A DNA stretch of 64,000 nt from Polaromonas sp. SP1 (GTDB lineage Bacteria > Pseudomonadota > Gammaproteobacteria > Burkholderiales > Burkholderiaceae_C), in contig NZ_CP031013.1 of assembly GCF_003711205.1 (NCBI RefSeq), forward strand, positions 3,576,501 to 3,640,500. Direction: 5' to 3'. Positions 35,601-46,183 of this stretch are shown here, one piece after another (position 1 is the stretch's first letter; each line of letters opens with the position of its first letter). Below the pieces are notes generated by a model. That model searched no databases and had not been told where the DNA came from. It was given only the letters and a program-made list of their open reading frames with translations. A program made the position numbers and the translations under genes.

Positions 35601-36663
35601 GCTTGGAGCCGCGGCCAGTCGCGCCTTCGTCGCGGATCTCGCCGCCCGCGCCGGTCGAGGCGCCGGGGAACGGGGAAATCGCTGTGGGATGGTTGTGCGT
35701 CTCGACCTTCATCAGCACGTGCATTTGCACGTCATCGGTGGCGCTATAAGTTTGATAGCTACCCGCCAAGGCTGCGTCTGGGCTGGAGGCCGATTTGGCA
35801 TAAAACCGCTGGATTTTGTAGCCTTCCATGACGGAGGCGTTGTCGGAATACGCCACCACCGTGTGCTGCGGGTGCAGCTTTTCGGTGTTGCGGATCATGC
35901 CGAACAGGCTGATGCCCTGCGCCACGCCGTCAATCGTGAAGTCGGCGTTGAAGATCTTGTGGCGGCAATGCTCGCTGTTGGCCTGGGCAAACATCATCAG
36001 CTCGACGTCGGTCGGGTTGCGTTTGAGCTGGGTGAAGGCGTTGACCAGGTAGTCGATTTCATCGGCTGCCAGCGCCAGGCCAAACTCGGCGTTGGCTTTC
36101 TCAAGTGCGGCCTTGCCGCCTGCCAGCACGTCAATGGTCTGCAGCGGCGCGCCCTGCAGCTCGGTGAAGAGGCCGGCCGCCTGTGCGCGGTCGAACATCA
36201 CGCTTTCAGTCATGCGGTCATGCAGCAAGCCGGCGACCTGCTCGCGCTGGACGTCGGTCAGGGCGGTTTTGCTGAAAAAGCCGGATTTCAGCGTGACGCG
36301 GTATTCGGTGATGCGCTCAATGCGCTTGACGGCCAGCCCGCAGTTGTGGGCGATGTCCGTCGCCTTGGAGGCCCAAGGCGAGACGGTGCCAAAACGCGGC
36401 GAGACGATAAAAACCAGTGCGTCGTCGGCCTTGCCGGCGGTAGCGGTGCACGGTTCACCGTAAGTCAGCAGCGCAGCGAGTTGGGCTTTGGCCGCGTCCG
36501 AGGGCGGCGATTCGGTCGCCACCAGGTGCACAAACCGGGCGCTGATGCCCACGATCTTGTCGTGGATGGCTTGCAGGCGGGGAAGGAGTTGCTGGACGCG
36601 GAAGTCGCTGAGGGCGCTGATCCCATGGGGTTCGCCCTCAAAAGTCGTCAGGTGCAGGGTCAC
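32635..36663 (-). CDS. purL: Phosphoribosylformylglycinamidine synthase (large PurL)
   Basis: A 1342-residue FGAM synthase of the single-chain type, catalysing glutamine-dependent conversion of FGAR in purine synthesis. Visible parts are an N-terminal linker, [16 protein letters not shown], the ATP region [36 protein letters not shown], and the C-terminal glutamine amidotransferase with the nucleophile Cys in [14 protein letters not shown] and [11 protein letters not shown]. The first codon I can support is GTG at 36663, without a Shine-Dalgarno sequence. About residues 286-307 ([20 protein letters not shown]) correspond to an interspersed repeat (copy D), in a loop that is shorter in E. coli PurL. 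The gene is convergent with the solute-binding gene and divergent from map. Confidence 0.96.
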   Translation of the reverse strand: MTLHLTTFEGEPHGISALSDFRVQQLLPRLQAIHDKIVGISARFVHLVATESPPSDAAKAQLAALLTYGEPCTATAGKADDALVFIVSPRFGTVSPWASKATDIAHNCGLAVKRIERITEYRVTLKSGFFSKTALTDVQREQVAGLLHDRMTESVMFDRAQAAGLFTELQGAPLQTIDVLAGGKAALEKANAEFGLALAADEIDYLVNAFTQLKRNPTDVELMMFAQANSEHCRHKIFNADFTIDGVAQGISLFGMIRNTEKLHPQHTVVAYSDNASVMEGYKIQRFYAKSASSPDAALAGSYQTYSATDDVQMHVLMKVETHNHPTAISPFPGASTGAGGEIRDEGATGRGSKPKAGLTGFTVSRLFDGGYGKPEHIASPLQIMTEGPLGGAAFNNEFGRPNLNGYFREYEQTVGGQRWGYHKPIMIAGGVGTIDAALTKKILFPAGTLLIQLGGPGMRIGMGGSAASSMASGANAAQLDFDSVQRGNPEIERRAQEVINQCAQLGAANPILAIHDVGAGGLSNAFPELVNDAGRGAKFDLRSVPLEESGLSPKEIWSNESQERYVMAIAPESLAQFQAFCERERCPFAVIGVATEEKQLVLSDKDAAPPVDMPMNVLLGKPPKMHRDVTSVEHAIKPIDLTGVDLQKSAIAVLSHPTVASKRFLITIGDRTVSGLTHRDQMVGPWQVPVADCAITLADYSGFAGEAMSMGERTPLATVNAAASGRMAVAEAITNLLAAPIELPRVKLSANWMAACGEPGQDAALYATVKAVGMELCPALGVSIPVGKDSLSMRTVWSEGADSKKVTSPVSLIVSAFATLPDVRGALTPQLNRDEADSTLILIDLGKGQNRMGGSILAQTLDKEEGDVPDLDDPKDLVNLVNAINALRKDGKLMAYHDRSDGGLFAAVCEMGFAGNVGVSLNIDMLLVEGDGISDSRMDTGDSKNWASQVGARREELTLKALFNEELGAVIQVATSARNEVMQTLREHGLSKFSHFIGKTRPQHASLEVGKGEIQVWRDTKAVFSAKLQDLHQVWDSVSWKICQQRDNPDCANNEHAAAGNPADPGLHVALTFEPAKAPAAPALNLSSRPRVAVLREQGVNSHVEMAYVFTQAGFEACDVHMTDLQTGRAKLADFKGIVACGGFSYGDTLGAGIGWARSVTFNPVLSEEFKAFFARQDTFGLGVCNGCQMFAELADIIPGAEAWPRFTTNRSERFEARLSMVEVMESPSIFLQGMAGSRLPIAVAHGEGYANFAFRGDASRAIAAMRFTDNEGKPTEAYPANPNGSAGGLTAVTTADGRFTAMMPHPERVFRNIQKSWTSGNSSEHSPWMSLWHNARKWVG
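35742..35807 (+). repeat. Interspersed palindromic repeat inside purL, copy D
   Basis: On the plus strand: GCTATAAGTTTGATAGC, then GGCTGCGTCTGGGCTGGAGG and CCGATTTGGCATAAAA. The block CTGGGCTGGAGGCCGATTT is nearly identical to repeat H (ATGGGCTGGAGGCCGATTT). It is antisense to purL, multiple of three in effect, and leaves the frame open. Confidence 0.75.
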
Positions 36664-36909
36664 GGTAGCGGTGGCCTTGTAGTGGGAGGTGGGCAGCTCA
36701 TGGCTGTTTTGGAGGTTTTTAACCCTCCCTGCAAGCGCCTGTTTGGCCGGCTTTTGCGGGGTAGGCGTTAACCCGCAATTTTATCAGCGACTGGGGAGCT
36801 GCCGAGCCCGCTGGACGCCAGACACGGGCACTTTCTCGGCTCATTCAGGCCAAAAAAAGCAAAAGCCCTTGCCCCCCATGCTGAAAATGCATGTACCAGG
36901 GAGCGGTGG

Positions 36910-36915
36910 GATAAT
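36910..36915 (+). promoter_or_regulatory. Start-proximal -10 element of map
   Basis: GATAAT followed by CAGGGCC and then the ATG at 36923. No Shine-Dalgarno sequence and no obvious -35 at 17 bp. Rest of the 259-bp purL-map gap holds no gene or repeat I recognise. Confidence 0.5.
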
Positions 36916-36922
36916 CAGGGCC

Positions 36923-37765
36923 ATGAGCATTACTTACAAAGACGCGGCAGGCATTGAAGGCATGCGCCTGGCCGGACGGCTGGCTTCCGAGGTTCTGGAC
37001 TACCTCACCCCCTTCGTCAAACCGGGCGTCACCACCAACGAAATCGACCGGCTGGCCCACGACTACATGACCCAGGTCCAGGGCACCATCCCCGCCACCC
37101 TGGGCTACGGCCCCCCGGGCTATGTGCCCTACCCCAAATCGCTGTGCACCTCCGTCAACCACCAGGTGTGCCACGGCATCCCCAACGACAAGCCGCTGAA
37201 AAAGGGCGACATTGTCAACATCGACGTGACCGTGATCACCAAAGACGGCTGGCACGGCGACAACAGCCGCATGTACCTGGTCGGCGAGGCCTCGATTGCC
37301 GCCAAGCGCCTGTGCAACATCACTTTTGAAGCCATGTGGCAGGGCATCATGCGCGTCAAACCCGGCGTGCGGCTGGGCGACATCGGCTTTGCCATCCAGA
37401 CTTACGCTGAAAAACAGGGCTTTTCGGTCGTGCGCGAATTCTGCGGCCATGGCATCGGCAAGAACTTCCATGAAGAACCGCAGGTGCTGCACTACGGCCG
37501 CCCCGGCACGCTCGAAGAACTCACGCCCGGCATGACCTTCACCATCGAGCCCATGATCAACGCCGGCAAGCGCGATATCAAGGACGGCCCTGAAAAAGAC
37601 GGCTGGAGCATCGTGACGCGCGACCATTCGCTCTCGGCCCAGTGGGAGCACACGATTCTGGTGACCGACACCGGCTACGAAGTGCTGACCCTGTCCGCCG
37701 GAAGCCCTCCGATTCCGGCTTTTGTGCCCCAGGGCAGCCCGGTACAGGCCGCGGTCAGCGCCTGA
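36923..37765 (+). CDS. map: Methionine aminopeptidase type I
   Basis: A 280-residue metallopeptidase removing the N-terminal Met. Metal ligands are visible: Asp residues in GDIVNIDVTV and WHGDNSRMYLVG, His in EFCGHGIGKNFHEEPQV, Glu in TFTIEPMIN and QWEHTILVT. The substrate-pocket Cys/His segment KSLCTSVNHQVCHGIP is present. It is slightly longer than E. coli Map (264) owing to a C-terminal tail (FVPQGSPVQAAVSA). The start at 36923 follows a -10-like GATAAT by 7 nt; the frame is open upstream, but without conserved sequence. glnD follows 12 bp after the stop. Confidence 0.96.
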   Translation: MSITYKDAAGIEGMRLAGRLASEVLDYLTPFVKPGVTTNEIDRLAHDYMTQVQGTIPATLGYGPPGYVPYPKSLCTSVNHQVCHGIPNDKPLKKGDIVNIDVTVITKDGWHGDNSRMYLVGEASIAAKRLCNITFEAMWQGIMRVKPGVRLGDIGFAIQTYAEKQGFSVVREFCGHGIGKNFHEEPQVLHYGRPGTLEELTPGMTFTIEPMINAGKRDIKDGPEKDGWSIVTRDHSLSAQWEHTILVTDTGYEVLTLSAGSPPIPAFVPQGSPVQAAVSA

Positions 37766-37777
37766 TCGGCATACCTC

Positions 37778-40414
37778 GTGCCCGAGCTGCGCACTTCCCA
37801 GGAGCCGGCGGGCCCCGCCGGCATGAACGAGCTGGCGCAGGTGCGCGAGCACTACAAGGCCGGGAAAGCCGCCCTTCTTGCGACGCTGGCGGCCAGCGGT
37901 GCATCTTCCCGCGGTATTCACAGCCTGCTGCAAAAATTCGCCCGCCATGCCGACGCCACCTTGCAGCTGCTGTGGCAGCGCGCCGGCTTTCCTGCCGCGG
38001 CCTGCCTGGTCGCTGCGGGCGGCTTTGGCCGGGGTGAACTGTTCCCCCATTCCGATGTCGACGTGCTGCTGCTGCTGCCGGAAGACACCGATGTGGACGC
38101 CGACCCGGCCCTGAAGGCCAAGGTCGAGAGTTTTATCGGCGGCTGCTGGGACGTAGGCCTGGAAATCGGCTCCAGCGTACGCACGGCTTCCGGTTGCGTC
38201 GAAGAAGCAGCCAAAGACGTCACGGTGCAGACCTCGCTGCTCGAGGCCCGCCTGGTTGCCGGCTCCAAAAAGAACTTTCTGCAGCTGCAGAGCCGGCTGG
38301 CCGCGGTGCTGGACCCGCAGGCGTTTTACGTCGCCAAAACGCTGGAGATGCGCCAGCGCCACAACAAGTTCGAGAACACGCCCTACTCGCTCGAACCCAA
38401 CTGCAAGGAATCACCCGGCGGCCTGCGCGACCTGCAGGTGATTCTGTGGGTGGCACGCGCCGCCGGGCTGGGCAAATCCTGGGACGACCTGGCCCGCAAC
38501 GGCCTGGCCACAGCCTTTGAAGTGCGGCAGATCAAGGCCAACGAAGCCTTGCTGAGCCTGATACGCGCGCGCCTGCACCTGATTTCCGGGCGGCGTGAAG
38601 ACCGCCTGGTGTTTGACCTGCAGACTGCCGTGGCCGAGTCCTTCGGTTATTCGGCCGAAGCCGACGATGGCAGCAAAGTGCCGCGTCGCGCCAGCGAGGC
38701 GGTGATGAAGCGCTACTACTGGGCCGCCAAGGCGGTGACGCAGCTCAATCAGATCCTGCTGCTCAACATTGAAGAGCGCCTGAACCCGAACACCTATCCG
38801 CTGCGCCCCATCAACGAACGCTTTTCCGACAAGGCCGGCATGCTGGAAGTGGCCAGCGACGACCTGTACGTGCGCGAGCCGCACGCCATCCTTGAAACCT
38901 TTTTGCTGTACGAAACGACGGTCGGCATCAAGGGCCTGTCGGCGCGCACGCTGCGTGCGCTCTACAACGCCCGCGGCCTGATGAACAGCAGGTTCCGCAG
39001 TGACCCCGTCAACCGCGACACCTTCCGCCAAATCCTGCAGCAGCCCGAGGGCATCACGCACGCCATGCGGCTGATGAACCAGACCTCGGTGCTGGGCCGT
39101 TACCTCTGGATCTTCCGCAAGATCGTCGGGCAGATGCAGCACGACCTGTTCCACGTCTACACAGTGGACCAGCACATCCTGATGGTGCTGCGCAATGTGC
39201 GGCGCTTTTTCATGGCCGAGCATTCGCATGAGTACCCCATGTGTTCGCAGCTCGCCGCCGGCTGGGACAAGCCCTGGATCCTGTACATCGCCGCCCTCTT
39301 CCACGACATTGCCAAGGGCCGCGGCGGCGACCATTCCGAGCTGGGGTGCAAGGACGTGCGCGTTTTCTGCCGCCAGCACGGCATAAGCACTGAAGACTCC
39401 CAACTCATCGAATTCCTGGTGGGCGAGCACCTGAGCATGAGCCGCATCGCCCAGAAAGAAGACCTGAGCGACCCGGAAGTGATTGCGGCATTTGCCAAAC
39501 GTGTGGGCAACGAGCGTTACCTGACAGCGCTCTACCTGCTGACGGTGGCCGATATCCGCGGCACCAGCCCCAAAGTCTGGAACGCCTGGAAAGGCAAGCT
39601 GCTGGAGGACCTGTACCGCTACACCCTGCGCGTGCTGGGCGGCCGCGCGCCCGACGCCGATGCCGAGGTGGAAGCCCGCAAACGCGAAGCACTGACCACG
39701 CTGGCCTTACACGCCGAACCCTTTGAGGCGCACAAGGCGCTGTGGGATACGCTGGACGTCAGTTACTTCATGCGCCATGAAGCTGCCGACATCGCCTGGC
39801 ACGCACGCCAGCTCTCGCGCCACGTGGGCAAGGCCAAGGCGATTGTGCGCGCGCGACGCTCGTCGGCCGGCGAAGGCATGCAGGTGCTGGTCTACACGCC
39901 CGATGCGCCTGACCTTTTTGCGCGCATCTGCGGCTACTTCGACGAAGCCGGTTTCAGCATTTTGGACGCGAAGATCCATACCGCCAAGAACGGCTACGCC
40001 CTGGATACCTTCCAGGTTGTCAGCCCGACTCTGGCCGACCACTACCGCGAGCTGGCGGCCATGGTGGAGGCCGACCTGGACCGCACCATCGAGAACCCGG
40101 GCCCGCTGCCGCCGCCGAGCAAAGGCCGCGTCTCGCGCCGCGTCAAAAGCTTCCCCATTGCGCCGCGGGTGGACTTGCATCCCGACGAAAAAGCCCAGCG
40201 CTGGCTGCTCAGCGTCTCGGCCAGCGACCGGGCCGGCTTGCTCTACCGCATCGCCCGTGTGCTGGCTCGCCACCGCATCAATCTGCAACTGGCCAAGGTC
40301 AGCACGCTGGGCGAGCGCGTGGAAGATACCTTCCTGATCGATGGGCCCGAGCTGCAGCACAACAAGGCGCAGATCGCGATCGAAACTGAGCTGCTCGAAG
40401 CGCTCAATAGCTGA
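37778..40414 (+). CDS. glnD: Bifunctional [protein-PII] uridylyltransferase/UMP-removing enzyme
   Basis: A protein of about 878 residues that senses glutamine and uridylylates or deuridylylates PII proteins. Domains: nucleotidyltransferase with [20 protein letters not shown] (about 80-99), a helical linker ([13 protein letters not shown]), an HD domain with [17 protein letters not shown] (about 507-523), and two C-terminal ACT domains ([24 protein letters not shown] and [24 protein letters not shown]). The first possible start is GTG 37778; ATG 37823 ([14 protein letters not shown]) is an alternative and would remove 15 non-conserved residues. map-glnD adjacency is shared with E. coli, where dapD follows. 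Confidence 0.95.
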   Translation: MPELRTSQEPAGPAGMNELAQVREHYKAGKAALLATLAASGASSRGIHSLLQKFARHADATLQLLWQRAGFPAAACLVAAGGFGRGELFPHSDVDVLLLLPEDTDVDADPALKAKVESFIGGCWDVGLEIGSSVRTASGCVEEAAKDVTVQTSLLEARLVAGSKKNFLQLQSRLAAVLDPQAFYVAKTLEMRQRHNKFENTPYSLEPNCKESPGGLRDLQVILWVARAAGLGKSWDDLARNGLATAFEVRQIKANEALLSLIRARLHLISGRREDRLVFDLQTAVAESFGYSAEADDGSKVPRRASEAVMKRYYWAAKAVTQLNQILLLNIEERLNPNTYPLRPINERFSDKAGMLEVASDDLYVREPHAILETFLLYETTVGIKGLSARTLRALYNARGLMNSRFRSDPVNRDTFRQILQQPEGITHAMRLMNQTSVLGRYLWIFRKIVGQMQHDLFHVYTVDQHILMVLRNVRRFFMAEHSHEYPMCSQLAAGWDKPWILYIAALFHDIAKGRGGDHSELGCKDVRVFCRQHGISTEDSQLIEFLVGEHLSMSRIAQKEDLSDPEVIAAFAKRVGNERYLTALYLLTVADIRGTSPKVWNAWKGKLLEDLYRYTLRVLGGRAPDADAEVEARKREALTTLALHAEPFEAHKALWDTLDVSYFMRHEAADIAWHARQLSRHVGKAKAIVRARRSSAGEGMQVLVYTPDAPDLFARICGYFDEAGFSILDAKIHTAKNGYALDTFQVVSPTLADHYRELAAMVEADLDRTIENPGPLPPPSKGRVSRRVKSFPIAPRVDLHPDEKAQRWLLSVSASDRAGLLYRIARVLARHRINLQLAKVSTLGERVEDTFLIDGPELQHNKAQIAIETELLEALNS

Positions 40415-40417
40415 TCG

Positions 40418-41131
40418 TCAGATGGCGGGTTTGCGCAGGTACTGCAGCAACCGTCCCTTGTAAGCGCCGCCCACCCCCGGCAACTGGGTCACACGGGTCT
40501 CGGTGCGCGAATAGCCCAAAGCATCCATCTTGCGATTGAAACTGGCCCGGTTGCCGCGATCGGGGTCCACGATCAGCACTTCGGTGTGCGGCAGCGCATG
40601 CAGCTCGATGAACTGCGACAGCAGCTCCGGCTGCCCGCGGTCGTACAGCACGTCGCTGCCGATGATCAGGTCAAATCGCTCCAGCAGCGGGTTGGCGCGC
40701 CCCCAATTGCCCGTCTGGTATTTCATGGCCGGCAGATGGTTGAGTTTGAGGTTTTCCAGCAGGAACGCAGCGGCCAGCGGATGGCAGTCGCTGGCGGTGA
40801 TGTTGCCGCCGCGGCGATGCACCACCAGGCTGGCGAGCGCCAGGCCGCAACCGAGCTCCAGGATGCGCTTGCCTTCCAGCTCAAAAGTCAGCATGGCATG
40901 GGCCAGCACGCGGCCCGAGGGCCAAAGCAGCCCGAATATCGGCCAGGCCGAGGAGGAGATGCCTTCGCGCTCGGCCTCACCGAGGGGATCATGGAATTGC
41001 TGCCGGTTTAGCAGCGAGCGCAGCTGCAAGTCGTCACCGCTGCCGCTGACGGTTTCAAACTTGAGGAGGTAGGGCAATGGAGAAGCAGTTCCGGCGATGG
41101 GAACTGCCCCCGAAACGGGAGCGTGCGACAT
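40418..41131 (-). CDS. Class I SAM-dependent methyltransferase (METTL21/PF10294-like)
   Basis: A 237-residue methyltransferase. The SAM motif is ILELGCGLALASLVVHRRGGNITASDCHP (about residues 90-118), followed by DLIIGSDVLYDRGQPELLSQFIE, a substrate-lid pattern like that of lysine methyltransferase-type proteins such as METTL21 (PF10294). The N-terminus SGSGDDLQLRSLLNRQQFHDPLGEAEREGISSSAWPIFGLLWPSG includes a conserved-looking W...G.LWPSG. The substrate is unknown. Start at 41131 (MSHAPVSG) has an AAGGAAAG upstream; the 18-codon extension is arbitrary. It is convergent with glnD, 3 bp apart. The 203-bp gap to def shows nothing else. Confidence 0.78.
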   Translation of the reverse strand: MSHAPVSGAVPIAGTASPLPYLLKFETVSGSGDDLQLRSLLNRQQFHDPLGEAEREGISSSAWPIFGLLWPSGRVLAHAMLTFELEGKRILELGCGLALASLVVHRRGGNITASDCHPLAAAFLLENLKLNHLPAMKYQTGNWGRANPLLERFDLIIGSDVLYDRGQPELLSQFIELHALPHTEVLIVDPDRGNRASFNRKMDALGYSRTETRVTQLPGVGGAYKGRLLQYLRKPAI

Positions 41132-41334
41132 CCGGAAAACTTTCCTTGCGTACCACACGCTCAAACGGGGCGAGATAGCCCTCAACCCGGCCAGTGTACG
41201 CCCCTCAGCCTTCCCGGCCCGTGCTCTGGCTCATTCCATTTTTCATTCAATGCGAGCGCAGGCGCACCGCCGCAGACAGTGCTGGAGCACGGCAAGACGG
41301 GGCAAGGACCGATCGTGTTGAAGGAGAAATGGAA

Positions 41335-41874
41335 TCAGTCGTCGTCGGACGCGTCCAGGCCGGGGAACAGCACTTCCGTAAACCCGAACTGGCTGAAGTC
41401 GCGAATGCGCATGGGATAAAGCTTGCCGATCAGGTGGTCACATTCGTGCTGCACGACCCGCGCATGAAAGCCGTCCACCGTGCGCTCGATGGCGTCGCCG
41501 TACTGGTCGAAGCCGCTGTAACGGATCCGCGAGAGGCGCGGGACAAGGCCCCGCAGGCCGGGCACGGAAAGGCAGCCTTCCCAGCCGTCTTCCTCCTCAG
41601 GGCCCAAGGGCGTGATCAGCGGGTTCAGCAAGACGGTGCGGGGAACGACCGGCGCGTCTGGATAGCGCGGGTTGACCGTATCGGTGCCGAAGATCACCAG
41701 TTGTAAATCAACACCGATTTGGGGAGCCGCCAGGCCGGCGCCATTAACGGCGCGCATGGTGTCGAACATGTCCGAAATGAGCAGGTGCAACTCGTCGGTG
41801 TCAAACGCCGTGACGGGCTGGGCCACGCGCAACAGCCGCGGGTCGCCCATTTTGAGAATTTCGCGAATGGTCAT
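41335..41874 (-). CDS. def: Peptide deformylase
   Basis: A 179-residue metal hydrolase that removes the N-formyl group from nascent peptides. All three motifs are present: [10 protein letters not shown] (residues 46-54), EGCLSVPG (Cys101) and HECDHL (His143, Glu144, His147). The C-terminus is longer than the E. coli protein ([21 protein letters not shown]). The ATG at 41874 is preceded by GATAAT and six bases, with TTTTCA 17 bp further up, so the mRNA is probably leaderless. map lies 4 kb away; the two enzymes act in sequence on the same nascent chains. Confidence 0.96.
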   Translation of the reverse strand: MTIREILKMGDPRLLRVAQPVTAFDTDELHLLISDMFDTMRAVNGAGLAAPQIGVDLQLVIFGTDTVNPRYPDAPVVPRTVLLNPLITPLGPEEEDGWEGCLSVPGLRGLVPRLSRIRYSGFDQYGDAIERTVDGFHARVVQHECDHLIGKLYPMRIRDFSQFGFTEVLFPGLDASDDD

Positions 41875-41880
41875 GCGCCG

Positions 41881-41909
41881 ATTATCGCGGCGCAGTGCAG
41901 CGGTGAAAA
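41881..41909 (-). promoter_or_regulatory. Promoter of def, start-proximal (leaderless type)
   Basis: Read on the minus strand: TTTTCA, 17-bp spacer, GATAAT, then CGGCGC and the ATG. With a -10 box ending six bases before the start codon, transcription would begin at or beside the ATG. There is no Shine-Dalgarno sequence. Confidence 0.6.
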
Positions 41910-41913
41910 GTCT

Positions 41914-42114
41914 TTAGCGCCAATACCTGTGCCGATACGGGCGGTAGTAATAGCCCGGTGCAGGCGCCACCACGATGGGGGCCGGCTGGACATAGACGGG
42001 CCGGGACGGGTAAACAGCCACCGGGCCTGGATCAATGGGGGCCACGACGCAACCCGACAGCAAAGCGGCCAGGCCGGCGGCAGCGGCCAAGGCAGACAAA
42101 CGTTTGTAGTTCAT
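41914..42114 (-). CDS. Small surface lipoprotein
   Basis: A 66-residue lipoprotein. Signal MNYKRLSALAAAAGLAALLSGC gives the lipidated Cys22. The short mature part is rich in Pro, Val and Tyr (PVYVQPAPIVVAPAPGYYYRPYRHRYWR), a pattern common in small outer-membrane lipoproteins of Burkholderiales, some involved in envelope stress. AGGAGCTTTTCATG supports the start. Function unknown. Confidence 0.72.
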   Translation of the reverse strand: MNYKRLSALAAAAGLAALLSGCVVAPIDPGPVAVYPSRPVYVQPAPIVVAPAPGYYYRPYRHRYWR

Positions 42115-42227
42115 GAAAAGCTCCTGTGTTCCTGTGTACAGGTCTTTTCAACGCCCGGCGCAGCCGCCCGGCCTGACGTCCGGCGTGCAAACCCCGGTAA
42201 CGCCATGTAAGCCGCACCGCGCCGGCG

Positions 42228-42944
42228 CTATTCGGTGGTGCTGGCGCTCCAGTAGGCTTGGCTCACCATGGGCAAATCACCCAGTTGTGCGACGAGGCGG
42301 TCCATGGCGGCGCCATCCACCGCAATCGCCACCAGCGTCGCCTGGATCTTCACGCCTTCCTCGCCAAAGGCGTACACCTCCAGGTCGTTGGTGGGGTAAT
42401 GCAGCGCTTCCAGCGATTTCTCGAGGATGGCCAGCACTTCTTTCTGGTGGGCTCCACTGGTGACGACGTAGACCGTATTGGTCACCTCGGCGGACTGCAC
42501 ATCCAGCGGCAACCGGTTGATCTGGTTGACGATGGGCCGCAGCAGCGTGTTGGCGGCCAATACAAAAAGCGTCGCGATGCCCGCCTGCACCACGAGGTCC
42601 GCACCTGCGCAGGCCCCCACCGCACCTGAGCACCAAAGGGTCGCCGCGGTATTGAGGCCACGCACATTGCCCTCCTCGCGCATGATCACGCCGGCGCCCA
42701 GAAAGCCGATGCCCGAGACCACATACGCCACCACATGCACCGCACCCGAAGCACCTGTCAGCCGGTTCGCCATGTCCACAAAAATCGCGGCGCCCACAGC
42801 CACCAGCACATTGGTCCTGAGCCCGGCCGTGCGTTGCCGATACTGGCGTTCAAAGCCGATCAGCGCGCCGAAGACGAAGGCGGAGGACAGGCTGACGAGC
42901 GAGTCCAGAAGGTCGGGGATGCTGATGGTTTCAAGCGCCTGCAT
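42228..42944 (-). CDS. MgtC/SapB-family membrane protein
   Basis: A 238-residue protein. The N-terminal hydrophobic MgtC domain (about 1-140) shows GALIGFERQYRQRTAGLRTNVLVAVGAAIFV and GIGFLGAGVIMREEGNVRGLNTAATLWCSGAVGACAG, the classic MgtC signature. The C-terminal soluble domain (about 145-238) resembles the ACT-like tail of MgtC relatives. MgtC proteins relate to magnesium-limited growth and virulence in other bacteria; whether this one does is not visible. GGAGACGG precedes the ATG. It lies 17 bp downstream of ligA, probably in the same transcript. Confidence 0.86.
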   Translation of the reverse strand: MQALETISIPDLLDSLVSLSSAFVFGALIGFERQYRQRTAGLRTNVLVAVGAAIFVDMANRLTGASGAVHVVAYVVSGIGFLGAGVIMREEGNVRGLNTAATLWCSGAVGACAGADLVVQAGIATLFVLAANTLLRPIVNQINRLPLDVQSAEVTNTVYVVTSGAHQKEVLAILEKSLEALHYPTNDLEVYAFGEEGVKIQATLVAIAVDGAAMDRLVAQLGDLPMVSQAYWSASTTE

Positions 42945-42961
42945 GGGACCGTCTCCGGAAG

Positions 42962-45106
<2,145 letters not shown>

Positions 45107-46177
45107 TCAAGAGAAAAGGCGGCGGCCCAGCACCGAGCCCGCCGACAAATCGCGGCTGTCCAGCGTGTCGTACAACTGTTCCAGGTCGGCGTGGATGACT
45201 TCCATCGCCTCGGGGCGGATCAGGTTGCCGTTGTCGTCGATGATCACGCCGTCCATGTTGGCGGCCAGGGACAGCGCGGCTTCGCACATGCGCGCAAACG
45301 GCTGCTCGGAGCGCAGCACCTGGGGCACATCCAGGGAGAGTGTGAGTTCGCGCAGCGCGGTCTGCTCGGGGTCTTCGGCCATGGCGGCTTGCGTGTCAAA
45401 GGCCAGGCCCAGGATGGGCGCGTGGCCCTGCTGGTTGGCCGGCAGCACCATGCGCCCGGGGATGGAGCCGGCGACAAAGCCCAGCCGGGCCGCACTTTGC
45501 TGCACGTAGCCAGGACTCCAGGCGGTGTTGACGGCGCGCAGGGTAAAGCTCAGCTGTGCATCGTGGCCGCTGGCGAACTGGTCCAGCTCGCGGGCACGGG
45601 CGACTTCGTCGAGCATTTCCGGAAATTCGGGCTCACCGCCGATGGCGTCGGCAAACGCCTGCGCCTTCATCACAAACTCGGAGTATTCGATCTGGTTGAG
45701 CGCGCCGGTGCGGTTGGCCAGTTGCACGCCGCACTGAAAAGCGCTGTAGCGGTGGCCGGCCGTGGGGAATTCCCATTCGCCGGTGATCACGCTCAGGCCT
45801 TCCACGCCAAAAGGCTTGCTGCCGGCGCGGCGCGTGCTGGGCATGGCGGCCAGTGCGGCTTCACCCGAGACCACGCCCTCAATCACCACCGGCGCGACGG
45901 CGTCGATCAGCACGTCGAGGCCGGGTTTTCTGTCGGGCGCCATGGCGGTGAGCGACGCCAGCGATGCCAGCCCTGAATCGACGTCAAAACTGGGCTCCAG
46001 CCGTTCAGTGACTGCGCCTTCGCCATCTGGCGTCGCCGTAGCCTCCTGTTCGGGCGCGGGTGCCTCCGGCGTGGCCTGCTTGGGCAGGTTTCGGCGCGAC
46101 GACCAGGCGCTGTGGGCCACCACGGCGGCCAATACCAGCCCGCCCGCCACCGCCAGACTGATCTGCAATGTGCTCAT
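45107..46177 (-). CDS. zipA: ZipA-like cell division protein
   Basis: A 356-residue protein with an N-terminal membrane anchor (LQISLAVAGGLVLAAVVAHSAW), a charged and Pro/Ala-rich linker, and a C-terminal domain that resembles the FtsZ-binding domain of ZipA (ending FARMCEAALSLAANMDGVIIDDNGNLIRPEAMEVIHADLEQLYDTLDSRDL). The C-terminal MEVIHADLEQLYDTL is a recognisable ZipA ending. It would tether FtsZ to the membrane. Sequence identity to E. coli ZipA is low, so the name rests on topology, the C-terminal signature and its place between smc and ligA. Stop of smc and this start are 6 bp apart. Confidence 0.83.
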   Translation of the reverse strand: MSTLQISLAVAGGLVLAAVVAHSAWSSRRNLPKQATPEAPAPEQEATATPDGEGAVTERLEPSFDVDSGLASLASLTAMAPDRKPGLDVLIDAVAPVVIEGVVSGEAALAAMPSTRRAGSKPFGVEGLSVITGEWEFPTAGHRYSAFQCGVQLANRTGALNQIEYSEFVMKAQAFADAIGGEPEFPEMLDEVARARELDQFASGHDAQLSFTLRAVNTAWSPGYVQQSAARLGFVAGSIPGRMVLPANQQGHAPILGLAFDTQAAMAEDPEQTALRELTLSLDVPQVLRSEQPFARMCEAALSLAANMDGVIIDDNGNLIRPEAMEVIHADLEQLYDTLDSRDLSAGSVLGRRLFS

Positions 46178-46183
46178 GGTGGA

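Noticed and set aside
35116..36771. A 551-codon plus-strand frame opposite purL.
   Set aside because: No conserved motifs; mirrors the codon structure of purL.
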